This document shows positions 1 through 9,800 of a stretch of DNA of 64,000 nucleotides, piece by piece. The position numbers were made by a program, and so were the translations under genes. Source of the stretch: Norana najaformis. Taxonomy: Eukaryota > Annelida > Clitellata > Crassiclitellata > Hormogastridae. The stretch spans positions 6,839,623-6,903,622 of the forward strand of contig OZ029919.1 of the NCBI GenBank assembly GCA_964023275.1, in the 5' to 3' direction. The notes under the pieces were generated by a model. The model searched no databases, had not been told where the DNA came from, and was given only the letters and a program-made list of their open reading frames with translations. Positions within the stretch are counted from its first letter, which is position 1, and every line of letters starts with the position of its first letter.

Positions 1-38
1 CTGACTGATGTGACGAGATGCGGCAGAAGGTCGGTTGA

Positions 39-326
39 AAATTTATCCTCAATGAGTCAAATGAAACACTTACAAAAGGGAAGACTGTTCAAGAGGACGA
101 ACCAACACTTGGAAAGCACGGTGGGCTGGAGCTGATGTGCAGAATTGATGCAGGTGGTAAAATTTTTACAGATAAGTTTACAGAAGGCAATAAATTTTCT
201 GAAAGAGAAATCCTGCCATATCTTTCTGTCTTATCAGAGGAATATGAAGGAATCAAACCTCTGACTTTTGAACTGGGAGTCTGGCAAGCTATAGTCGCTA
301 GATTACGTACCATGCCCAGAAGATAA
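39..326 (+). CDS. Unrecognised open frame at left edge, possible terminal exon
   Basis: The frame is open from a TGA at 36-38 to the TAA ending at 326, about 95 codons, with the first ATG at 135. The peptide is mixed charged and hydrophobic, with a stretch LPYLSVLSEEYEGIKPLTF and a basic end RLRTMPRR. I recognise no family, and it does not look like an Ig domain, so it is not an obvious PTK7 5' exon. A canonical AATAAA lies 15 bases after the stop (341-346), which would suit the last exon of a gene entering from the left. No convincing splice acceptor is visible. It could be chance or part of a repeat. Confidence 0.25.
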   Translation, partial: KFILNESNETLTKGKTVQEDEPTLGKHGGLELMCRIDAGGKIFTDKFTEGNKFSEREILPYLSVLSEEYEGIKPLTFELGVWQAIVARLRTMPRR

Positions 327-340
327 CTTTGTGGTATTCT

Positions 341-346
341 AATAAA
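341..346 (+). promoter_or_regulatory. Candidate polyadenylation signal AATAAA
   Basis: AATAAA occurs 15 bases downstream of the stop of the edge ORF. It is the only support for that ORF being a terminal exon. Confidence 0.3.
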
Positions 347-1270
347 TTATTTGTCTCTCGTTTTTCGCTGTTTGCATAATCTTTTTTGAGTGAGTATGAG
401 CTATTGGGTGCATTTTCTGGTGTTTGTTCAACTCTTATTGACAACCTACACGTGTATTCCTTTGTGCTTTCTCTTCCCCTTTGTATAGTTCCAACAACAG
501 ATGTTCCTAATTCGAATCTCTGTTTGCCCTATTCTCCGATCCCCGCCTTCCCAGCCTGTTCCCATCGGTGTGACGGGCATTCCTCGATGCCTGATAGGCT
601 GGGCTGACTCACTGCCATGAGGCTGGGACAAACTGTTTGGCTATCAGTGTCTTCGTCCGGCAATGGTACGTGTGGCACTGGGATTGATTCATTCTGGGAA
701 ATCCGGATGTTGGATTTGGACAAAGTGGCCAAAGCACACATCATCGGAAGCAACCCGGCTTTGGAGTTGAGCTCTGGGGTATAGGCTTTCGTATTCTCGG
801 AATTTGCAAGGCTCTGAAAGATAGACAGCAGTCTTGCGACGAATCCTAGGGGTCATTAAGGGCATTATTGACACCCCATAATAATAAGATCACAGAAAAT
901 ACCACATCATAAAAGAGAGTCACAACTCAGAGAGATATCCGCCCTGTGGTTCTAGAAACATCTTTGGCTAGCCCTGTGAGGCATGGAAAGCAGATTGCAC
1001 CTCTCCATCCGGGTACAAAATTGAGCCTAATAAATAAGGAATTATTGTCTTTGTTGGAAAATGGGCTAGAATCAGTGGATATAACAAAGCCTTAGTATTT
1101 TCCAAGATAAGACTTTTATGGCATCTCTATCATAACAGTTAGATGGCTTATCTGTATGCTTGTTTCTGTGTGCCTATGGCATGCTAGCTAACATGTTCGG
1201 AATTCTTTTTATTGGCTCAGAATTCCTGGCCAAAGATGTTTACAACTAACCCAGTGAGTTTTCATTAGCA
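347..1270. other. No recognisable gene
   Basis: A locally GC-richer patch at about 500-850 carries short open frames on both strands without family resemblance. Nothing supportable was found here. I looked specifically for a PTK7 Ig1 exon and did not see one. Confidence 0.4.
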
Positions 1271-1349
1271 GTTACGTTTGCTCTTGAAACATTCATACAA
1301 CACACTGTATAATATCAATATAGATACATGCAAATCAATATATGCATAC

Positions 1350-1600
1350 ATAAATAATCATACATACATACATACAGGCATGCATGCATGTATACATTCA
1401 TGCATGCATCAATCCATACATGCTTACATACATACATATATACATACATACATACATACAGGCATGCATGCATGTATACATTCATGCATGCATCCATCCA
1501 TACATGCTTACATACATACATATATACATACATACATACATACATACATACTGTACATAGGCCTACATACTTGCATACATATGTAAACATACATAAGCAC
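1350..1600. repeat. (CATA)n/(CATG)n microsatellite with an 84-bp internal duplication
   Basis: Runs of CATA interspersed with GCATGCATGCATG. The block beginning AGGCATGCATGCATG at 1376 recurs at 1460, so an 84-bp unit has duplicated in tandem. Open frames across it (Ile/His/Thr-rich on +, Met/Tyr/Val-rich on -) are products of the repeat. Confidence 0.9.
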
Positions 1601-2140
1601 ATGCAGACATAGATTTGGTCATTGCATTGCGATAGCATCAGTTTCAGCTGACACACTGAGTCTACTATCCTGATGTATATCTGGTACAGTATATCTGATT
1701 TTCTATCTTCTGCTCTTTCCCTCTTTCGTCCACTCTCCTCTTTCCTTTCAGCTTTTCTTGCCTGAGGCTGCATCTGATCAGGCTGCTGTTGCTGCTTACA
1801 GAGGTCTGGAAATTTTTACCCTGTATTTTCTAGACGAGTAGTGTGCATGTAACATAGCAGCATAATGCATGAAACATCGATGCAATGCAGTGCAGCTGTA
1901 GGGTAATGTAGTGTAACAGAATTTATATGCCGTATGCAAAACGTGTGGGTGATTCGATTCACTGCATGCCTTAGATGGTCCCATGGTGGTGAACTGTGCT
2001 GATTTGACTGATTCCACGAGAGAGAGCATTAGTCAATCACTCGGCTGGTTGACTAGATCGATCATTCTTAAACACTTGGGCTGCATCTCCGATCTGACCC
2101 ATCAATTGCCACCTCCTGCCGCCAAGAAAACCTGATTTGA

Positions 2141-2305
2141 TGCACGATAGCCGATTGGTTAGAGCGCTCAGCTTGTAACGTGAAGAGTATGGGTTCAAGT
2201 CTCTTCTGACACGGTTACTGCATAGGGACCTTGGGCAAATCCTTCACTTACAAATGCTGTGCACCTTAGATTCATATTTACTGAACTTGTGCACAGAGTA
2301 AATGC
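2141..2305 (+). mobile_element. tRNA-Thr-like SINE head
   Basis: The stretch from 2141 has an A-box-like TAGCCGATTGGTTAGAGC, an anticodon-loop-like CTTGTAA (Thr UGU type) and a B-box-like GGTTCAAGTCT in tRNA spacing. It is followed by a tRNA-unrelated body GGGACCTTGGGCAAATCC and then an AAT-rich tail to about 2385. Related body fragments lie at about 12430-12550 and 12895-12960. Confidence 0.7.
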
Positions 2306-2307
2306 AA

Positions 2308-2385
2308 TATAACAACAACAACAATGATAATAATAATAGTAATAATAATAATAGTAATAATAATAATAACAATAATAATAATTTC
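2308..2385. repeat. (AAT/AAC)n tail
   Basis: Imperfect AAT, AAC and AGT triplets directly after the SINE body, probably its expanded 3' tail. Confidence 0.8.
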
Positions 2386-2482
2386 TGCAATGCTGTTCTG
2401 CACAGTGTACACTCTTTTTATGTTTTCCGTGTCTTTAATGTTATTCGTTCATTTCTAAAATTGCATTAATTCAGTTTCTTAG

Positions 2483-2925
2483 AGGGTGTATAATGGTCTA
2501 GTGGTTTGTGTGCTAGACTGCCAAGCCAGAGGCTGCAAGTTTAAATCCCTGCCATGGCAAAAGATGTGTCAAGATTTCTGCTGCACTTGTACTCCTAGCA
2601 AAAATAGTTTTAAAATGACTACAGTAACAAACACATTGTTGGTGGGAAGATCAAGTGAAAAGGGAGAGGACTACCACTCGTACTCATCTGCAAGGCTGAG
2701 AAGTTGCTAACACTCTGTGGCGGATTTAGCTATAGGCTTGGGGGATTCGCCTCTGCCCCTCTTGGTTATATGCCGGCACCCCTCGACCAGACCCGTGCAT
2801 GGTGGACTGCCAGAATGCGGCACCCCCTGGAAATGCTCTTGCCCCCACGCAAGCGATCCTGGAGCCGCCACTGCTAACCTTTCATATGCATGGCTGCCTC
2901 GGGGTTGACTTAAGGGACTGCTGGT
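2483..2925 (+). mobile_element. tRNA-Gly-like SINE interrupted by a MITE
   Basis: The head TATAATGGTCTAGTGGTT, a loop CTGCCAAGC (Gly GCC type) and a B-box-like AAGTTTAAATCCC mark a tRNA-derived SINE. Its body matches, with divergence, the copy at 25305-25560 and the fragment at about 26790-26900, ending in ATGGCTGCCTC-type sequence. The body is split at 2715-2873 by a hAT-type MITE. Removing the MITE and one target duplication rejoins the homology. Confidence 0.65.
2715..2873. mobile_element. hAT-type MITE (159 bp)
   Basis: The left end CTGTGGCGG and right end CCGCCACTG are near-perfect inverted repeats of the CAGTGGCG type seen in many hAT elements. Flanks 2707-2714 (CTAACACT) and 2874-2881 (CTAACCTT) match 6 of 8, as expected of a decayed 8-bp target duplication. 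The interior is GC-rich and non-coding. Confidence 0.65.
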
Positions 2926-3730
2926 TTCCTTCTTCTTCTTTGCTGCTGAAGAATATGATCTTTGTGCAGTGTTTCTTCTTATAGTAAAACCTGTTAAGTT
3001 CCCATTGTCTTAAATTCCATCTGTGAAACCCTGGCCACAGATTTGATCCAGACCAAGCAGCACCTTTTCTCGATATGCAGAATTTATGTTCGTATCATAA
3101 AGGCTTGAAATATCCCTCCCAAAAGAGCGGTTTATGGTTATAAAATGGATGCCTGGAAGGAATCTCTTTGGCGTCGATGTGTATGACCAATATGCCTCTG
3201 TTAGACCGCCATGTCATTTATAACTATTTTCAGTGTCCTGCTAAATGCTGAGATGCTGTTCACTATCAATGACCAGATGCATGCCCTATAGCTTGATGGT
3301 GGGCGATTTTTTGTAGTTTTTTGGGCTTAAGATTAGCAAATAAATACAGTGGATTTAACATAAGCCTTAGTTGATAATCTAGACACTTGATACAGTGCCT
3401 TTTAGGTACCTGACAAAAATTCTGCCCATGATGACTCAAATGGCATTAACATGAATTTGGTACAAAAAGTAGATCTTCTAGAATTAACAAACAGCATAAC
3501 TTTTATTTTTAATTAGAAATCAATTATAGTTTGTGTTATATTATCATTTAATGTGTTCAAAAACTGCTATATTAAAAAATATGTTTTAACTTGAGTTACG
3601 AAGTATCAACTGTTGCCAGAGAAATTGATGCATTGATTAAGAGTCATTTTCAGGGATTCTGTTATGGGTGATGAAAGCAGAGATAGGTTAGTTCGATTTG
3701 GATGACACCAGTAGAGAAAATCGTTCTGTC

Positions 3731-3990
3731 CAGATGATGGCAGAGAAATTCATTCTACTAAGGATGATGGCAGAGTTATTCTATTGAGTATGATGGCAGA
3801 GTCATTCTATTGAGGATGAAGGCAGAGTGATTCTATTGTGGATGATGGCTAAGTCATTCTATTGAGGATGATGGCAAAGTAATTCTATTAAGGATGATGG
3901 CAAAGTCATTCAGTTGAGGATGATGGCAGAGAAATTTATTCTACTAGGGATGATGGCAAAGTCATTTTATTAACGATGATAACAGAGAAA
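3731..3990. repeat. 26-bp minisatellite, about ten units
   Basis: The core GATGGCAGAGTCATTCTATT recurs with starts near 3736, 3766, 3792, 3818, 3844, 3870, 3896, 3922, 3952 and 3978. Spacing is 26 bases except for two 30-base units that carry an extra AAAT-like insert. Units are diverged. There are no conserved spacers, so it is not a CRISPR array. Confidence 0.9.
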
Positions 3991-4448
3991 GTTATTACAT
4001 AAATTAATAGTGATGATTCAAAAAAATGCTTTTCTCTTCTGATGACAGTAGGAAAAGTCATTCTGTAAATATGGGATGACATAGGAAATGTAAATTTATT
4101 TTTCTGTTTTGATTATGGTAATTCTATTTTTATTATTGTAGATACGTAATTTCATATATAAAACTTTTATTTCACCAAACAATGGTCGCACAAAAAACAA
4201 AACAAAACACGAGAAATAAGAAAAACAGCAAATTGACAAGGACAGCATGCCTGCCTGTGATGTTATAGCATCATAAAAAATTCAGTTGGTACAGCATCAT
4301 AAAAAATTCATTCAATTATTCAAATATGGTGACTGAGAAAATCATGTACAAAACTCACAACAGCATTAACATTTATGTAAATATCATTGTCTTCTGGTCA
4401 GCTGTATATGGATGGTGGCAGAGGAATAAATTTATTGTGGTTTATCTC

Positions 4449-4449
<1 letters not shown>

Positions 4450-4494
<45 letters not shown>

Positions 4495-4510
4495 GACAGA
4501 CAGACAGACT
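4450..4510. repeat. (GACA)n microsatellite
   Basis: Uninterrupted GACA units with a single GAGA break near the end. Confidence 0.95.
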
Positions 4511-5900
4511 TCAGTTGATTAAAAGGGTCGGTTGCATAATATCCGTCTGCTGACAGCCCGCCTGTTTTTCTGTTTCACAATTGCTTTTTGCGGCAGCCTA
4601 CCTTCAAATTTCGCCCCTGCCGATTACTCAAGTGGGCCGTTTTCGTGCTTTTTCAGGCTCAGAGTGGCCCCCACTCATTCAGATTCTGGTACAGGTCCCG
4701 CAGTTGCGGGGCCTGAGGGCAAAACGTTACTCTACCATGTTGTGTTTCTGTATTCTGTCTTTAAGTTTGCTCGCTAGGACTTGTTTCAAGGACTGCAATG
4801 TTTTGACAGACGGAACTGTTAAATAAACACGGATTATACCTAACGCCTGAGGGCCTCTTGCATTTTTATTCACCTGTAGTCTGCTTAGAAACTTCTGCAG
4901 TCACATACTGTACTCGTTTCTGTTGGATAGCTATTTCCTCAATTTAACCCGGATCCTTTTCGACTTTTGTCGGTGTTTCATTGAACTTTGTGGACGAAAC
5001 CTTACTATCAGCCGGAGATCAAAGCCACCAGAGAACATAACCAAATACTGCTTCGTATTCCACGCAAATATTTGTTTTGCTGTCAACATTACACCTAGCT
5101 CTGTGGTGAAGGCTCTTTATTTTGGCTTATGTGGGCTCGGTGCAAAGGATGCCTTGGGTCATCTCAGGATGAAAGAATTGGTAGTTTTTGCCAGTGAAAC
5201 TGGACTAACAAGTTCTGCATTTTGATTCGAAGGACTGGGTGAGCAGGTGGTTGAAAAAAGGCAAAAATTTGGCTAGGACAGTGTTCAAGACCTTGCAGAT
5301 TGAAAGTATATGCGGGGTGGTCGGTGTTTGAGATCTTTTATGGTTTGTTTTTACCCTGTCCGAGCAAAATGCCAATTTGGGCAAAGTTTACCAGGTAGGC
5401 TGGCTCCTGAGCTCATATTCATCCAGCTGCACCTTTCTTAATAGATTTGTTTTGTTGCTTTTGATGCCTTCTCGTCCTCTTGATTTAGGTCCGCAGAATG
5501 GGCATGCATAAAGTCAGAATTAGTGTCCCTGCTTGCAGTATTTGGGTCCATTTCGGGCTTGATCGCAGTCATAGTTTTTCACTGCTCGAGGCTGTTCCTG
5601 TAAATATTTTTTCCACTGCCGGTGATGAGCGAAATTCTCGGAGTGATAGTAAAGCAGGCAAATGGTGCAGCAAACGATCAGCAAAGGTGTTTGTTGTTCT
5701 CGAGTTCAGCATAACACATAAAGTCTGGTGATCTATAGGTTCCTGATGACAGACTTATTTCACTGCTGTTGGGAAATTAATTTGCTTTGAGGTGGAGGCA
5801 TTTTGTCTAGTATTGAGAGTTCACGAGTATGTGTTCAGTGCTGTCCAGCTGTGTCCCAGACCTCCTGGGTGGTTGAGATGGATCATACGTGAGAGGATGA
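4511..5900. other. Unannotated intergenic stretch
   Basis: Several 70-100 codon frames occur but none resembles a known family or shows repeat or splice context. An AATAAA lies near 4821. I could not find PTK7 Ig1 or signal-peptide exons here. Confidence 0.4.
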
Positions 5901-5904
5901 AGAT

Positions 5905-6150
5905 GCGGCACGGTGGTCTGTCGGTAACATGTTTGGTCAATGATCATGCGGTTGTGGGTTCGACTCCATGTAATGGCCCTGGTACTCGCGTAAGCCGGGA
6001 AGTAAACAGTTAGTCCTGTGATGTACTGGCCCCGTGTCCAGGACCTTGAGATTTGTTCATTGCCAGCTGAAGGGCCTAAAGAAAAGGAAATGAGCGCTTC
6101 CCCTACATCTCACTTGTGGAATATGTGATACTTTACTTTACTTACTTTAT
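5905..6150 (+). mobile_element. tRNA-derived SINE
   Basis: GGCACGGTGGTCTGTCGGTAA resembles a tRNA 5' half with A box, and GGGTTCGACTCC near 5957 is a near-canonical B box. A tRNA-unrelated region ending in TACTTTACTTACTTTA follows. This is the layout of a SINE, not a functional tRNA gene, since the acceptor stem does not close. Confidence 0.7.
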
Positions 6151-6309
6151 GCAGATTAACCTCAACTTCCTTGTCTGTCAAATTGTCTGTTTCACTTGAT
6201 GCACTGAGCAGTTGAACTCCAGACGTTGCAGTGAAAGATTCACACATAGCGGCAATCAGCCGCATTGTGTTCCTACTGCCTTACTTCAGCTGAATATCTC
6301 TTGAGGATG

Positions 6310-6590
6310 CTGATGCTGGTGATGATGACGACAGCGACGATGTAGATGACGATGTCTTATTCAACAACTGCTGAACATTGCATGATCAAAATCAAGTAGC
6401 AATGATGATGATGATGGTGATGCTGGTGATGATGATGATGCTGGTGATGATGACGACAGCGACGATGTAGATGACGATGTCTTATTCAACAACTGCTGAA
6501 CATTGCATGATCAAAATCAAGTGGCAATGATGGTGATGCTGGTGATGATGATGATGATGACGATGACGATGACGACGATGATGATGTAAC
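6310..6590. repeat. GAT-rich tract with a 125-bp tandem duplication
   Basis: The segment around GACGACAGCGACGATGTAG occurs at 6327 and again at 6452, and the following ACAACTGCTGAACATTGC block is also duplicated. The flanks are GATGATG triplets. It lies directly upstream of the first recognised PTK7 exon, in the intron. Confidence 0.9.
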
Positions 6591-6665
6591 TTGTAAAGGG
6601 ATATGTGAAAATACGGCAAGTATTGTGCCGTTGATATAATATCTAATCTCTCTTTGTGTGTGCAG

Positions 6666-6804
6666 GGATTTCTAAAATGGCTGAAGTCCATCTGAAGCAT
6701 CCAAAGGATTACAAAGACATCGCCGAATGGAGCGAAGTTAACTTGCGTTGTGCAATCGAAGGCAATCCTGAACCAACCATTGACTGGTTTAGGAATAAAA
6801 TAAG
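6666..6804 (+). CDS. PTK7: PTK7 exon: Ig2, N-terminal half
   Basis: Acceptor TGTGTGTGCAG, donor GTGAGT. Encodes the first sheet of Ig2, with VHLKHP at the domain start (compare VVLKHP in human), the first cysteine in NLRCAIEG and the core tryptophan in TIDWFRN. Enters in phase 1 and leaves in phase 2. Confidence 0.93.
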
Positions 6805-9800
6805 GTGAGTTTTTGAAGACTGCTGCATTCTTTCTTAATTTGGCTAATTAGCTGTTTCCATTCACTGTTTTTTCAGTTCTCAGATTTCATTCAGGTCGTT
6901 TCATTCTGCTTATCATTCACAGCCTCTGTTCTGGCCGGGAATTGGGACTTTGATTTTTGACCCCAGTTTCGCTTGAAGGAACCATTGATTGATGCACTGT
7001 GCATTATGATAACAGCGCTATAGAAGTCATTAGATTAGAATAGATTAGATTAAGTGTTTCCCATTGTCTGTGATGTCTTTCAACTGGTTGTGTTTAAAGG
7101 ATTGGAATTATGTAAGGAAGTTTTGTTTAAAAGTGATTGATTGATTCATAATAATGATGATGATGATGATTGATGATGATGATGATATAATAATTAGTAA
7201 CTTCTAATGTGTCGGTGTCTAATGCACAAGGCATCAACTGATGGCACACCAAAGCCAAGCCGCAATCAGGTCAATATCCAGAAGGTCAGTCCACAAGATT
7301 GAATCCTTGTGAATTACAGTTGTAGCAACTTGGAAGTTTCCAAATTATCAGTAGATAAAAACTTCTTTAAGAAAAGACAGCATTTTATTGACTCAGATTG
7401 ATTTTTTAAGAGAACACTAAAATTAGCCCAGGGCTGATTTGCAAACTGATGAACAGATTTCCTAACGCACTAAGTGAAAACGGATTCTGATGATACCATG
7501 GTTGTTTGTGCTGACTTGATGTTATAAGACAATGTTTATTAGGGCTAATCGGAAGCCCAGCCTTTGAACTGAACCTTGCACCATTAAACTGGGGAATAGC
7601 CATTTGTTTAGGTTGGTACTGTGCCAAGTTGTGGGTGTTTATGACTTGTTTTGAACTCTGCTGTACACTACTTCCACAATATTTATAGGATTCATCATCA
7701 GAACCTGATCCTGGTCTGAGTCTTACTTTTATGCAGATAAACACGGGTTTAATTATGTCTGGATGGCTGTAACGACATCTTCGATACTCACTTGAAATCT
7801 TCTGGCAACTGCCAAGCAAACCTGACCTGACAATTCGTTTTGCTTTAAGATTTTAAATCTTGAAGTCTGCTTACATCATTGCTTGACTGCTTTTTAACTG
7901 AACTCGTTATTGTTAAGGAGCAGGAGGAGAGAGTCTCAGTGGACTGACTTTCTTTTGTTTATCTGACTACGGTTTGGTTTTGGCGCGGCATCGGTTGAAG
8001 CCTTGTGCATTAGACAATTGATGCTATTGAATTTGCTAATTATTAATTATTCAAGTTACTGTATTGATTGTGATGCTAGACTTATCAACCTATATGAGTC
8101 AAGTTGGGGTTCAAATTTCGTTCTAGGACGAAATGTGCTTAGCTGACGATGACAACGACGACGATGATCATGATGATGATGATGGCGGTGGTGGTGATGA
8201 TGATGATTAGTGGTGGATTCGGAAGTTTACAAGGGGGCTAATCAAGCAAGGCTGTACTGAGCCAATTTTACCCTAGTGGCTATTTAGTAACTAGAAACTT
8301 TTTGCCTTTTTTGACATCGTGACATTTTTAATGATCAGTTTAAGTTTCCCTAACCTCATTTAGTTTACCCGGATGTTTTGTAGTTTACTGCAGTTTTATA
8401 GCTTTTTCATTAGTTTCCAAATTGATGCTCTGTAGATTCCCAGTTGTGATGTTTTTACTTTACAAGTTTAATGAGTATCCCTCACGCTAACCAGTTGGGA
8501 GCTCACTGGGCATGGCCTCAAAGTCAGATGGTGCCACGGGCAGGCTGCTGTGTCTTGGATCAGACTTGCTTGGTGATATAGCAGTGGTAATGGTGATAAT
8601 GACAATGCTTTTCAGAGAACCTGACGTCGGCAAAAATTAGCCATTAGAATCAGCATCAGTGGCGTAGCAATAGATTGTGCAGGTTGTGCAAAGCACAAGG
8701 GCCCACGAGACCAGGGGCCCCCTGTGGCCCAAGGGCCCAAAGCCCGGTTGGTCAATTACTTAAAGAAAAATAGCCAAAGTTCAGTTTGCACAAGGGCCCT
8801 CTGAAGGCTAGGTACGCCACTGTTCAGCATTCATCATATATCACCTTAATTGTATTTTGAAGCATATCTTTTATTAGAGGACTTTGGGATGTAATGTTAT
8901 AATGTTTTGGGTTGTAAATATCCAAATAATTGTGGTTAAAAACGTTATAATAATTGGGGTAAAAATGACCTAATGCTCAGGGCTAAAATAATAAGGTTCC
9001 TCGCATCAAAGCAGAAGGAAGCATCAGTGAATGGTCTCTCGTGGGAACTAGTTAATAACCGTATTTGCCCTGTATGCGGTCTAATGACTTCTGAAGCGTC
9101 CCCTGCCTTTGTGGGATTTATTTAACTTAATAATGAGTGCTATCAATGACAACTGGACGGGGGAACAGCTGCTTTGTGTCGGTCAATTTCTGAGGGGCAT
9201 TGTCCAGGGTTTTACTGACCCCCCACCGACGATGAGTGGGTGGGGGTCGACCAACAGTCGGCTGCCCACTTGGACAATTTGTGGAACATTAACCATGGGT
9301 AAACAAGGGATAATGACCGTGGAAAGTCTGCACACAGCAGCTCAATTTTACCTGTTTTATTGCTTCGGAACCTTTGTTGGGCCACGGTGTTTGCCTGTAT
9401 TCGAGCCAATTATGAGAACAGCTCAAGTCTGCAAATAGCGCCGTGAAACTGCGCGCAACTCCAGTTATCGGAGGCCGAAAATGAACGGGATCGTGTTTTA
9501 AGCACGAAATTAATCTCTTTAACGGGTGCACAATGCCACCCACTACCGTAGAGCTGTTCATAGTTTATATGGTGTCAGTTGGAATTCCTCTGAAATGGCA
9601 GAAGCCAAATGAATGAGGAGAACGTGCCCATGCCCATATGGAGGTCCGTAGCGCAGGGAAAATATTTATTTGTTTTAAGGAGTGACAGTATGACTGCAGA
9701 AGGATTGGACGATTGCAGTTGGCTGTGAAATTTGGTGTTAACATTTTCCAGCATTTAATGAAACACTATCTAATCTCGGGCTAGCACAGTTTGTACACAG

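Noticed and set aside
2141..2215. Possible functional tRNA-Thr gene
   Set aside because: A and B boxes and the loop are tRNA-like, but the acceptor stem does not pair and a SINE body follows; similar bodies occur elsewhere without the head.
3731..3990. CRISPR-like regular array
   Set aside because: Repeats are contiguous and diverged with no unique spacers, and the DNA is eukaryotic.
4923..5225. 100-codon frame as PTK7 Ig1 or a small gene
   Set aside because: No Ig cysteine/tryptophan pattern, no splice context and no recognisable domain.
4590..5750. LTR-like segment ending with AATAAACAC near 4821
   Set aside because: No paired second LTR, no TG...CA boundaries with target duplication and no gag-pol frame in the window.
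7406..7819. 137-codon - strand frame as a host gene in a PTK7 intron
   Set aside because: No family resemblance; it lies just upstream of a LINE 3' region on the same strand, so a decayed retrotransposon is the simpler reading.
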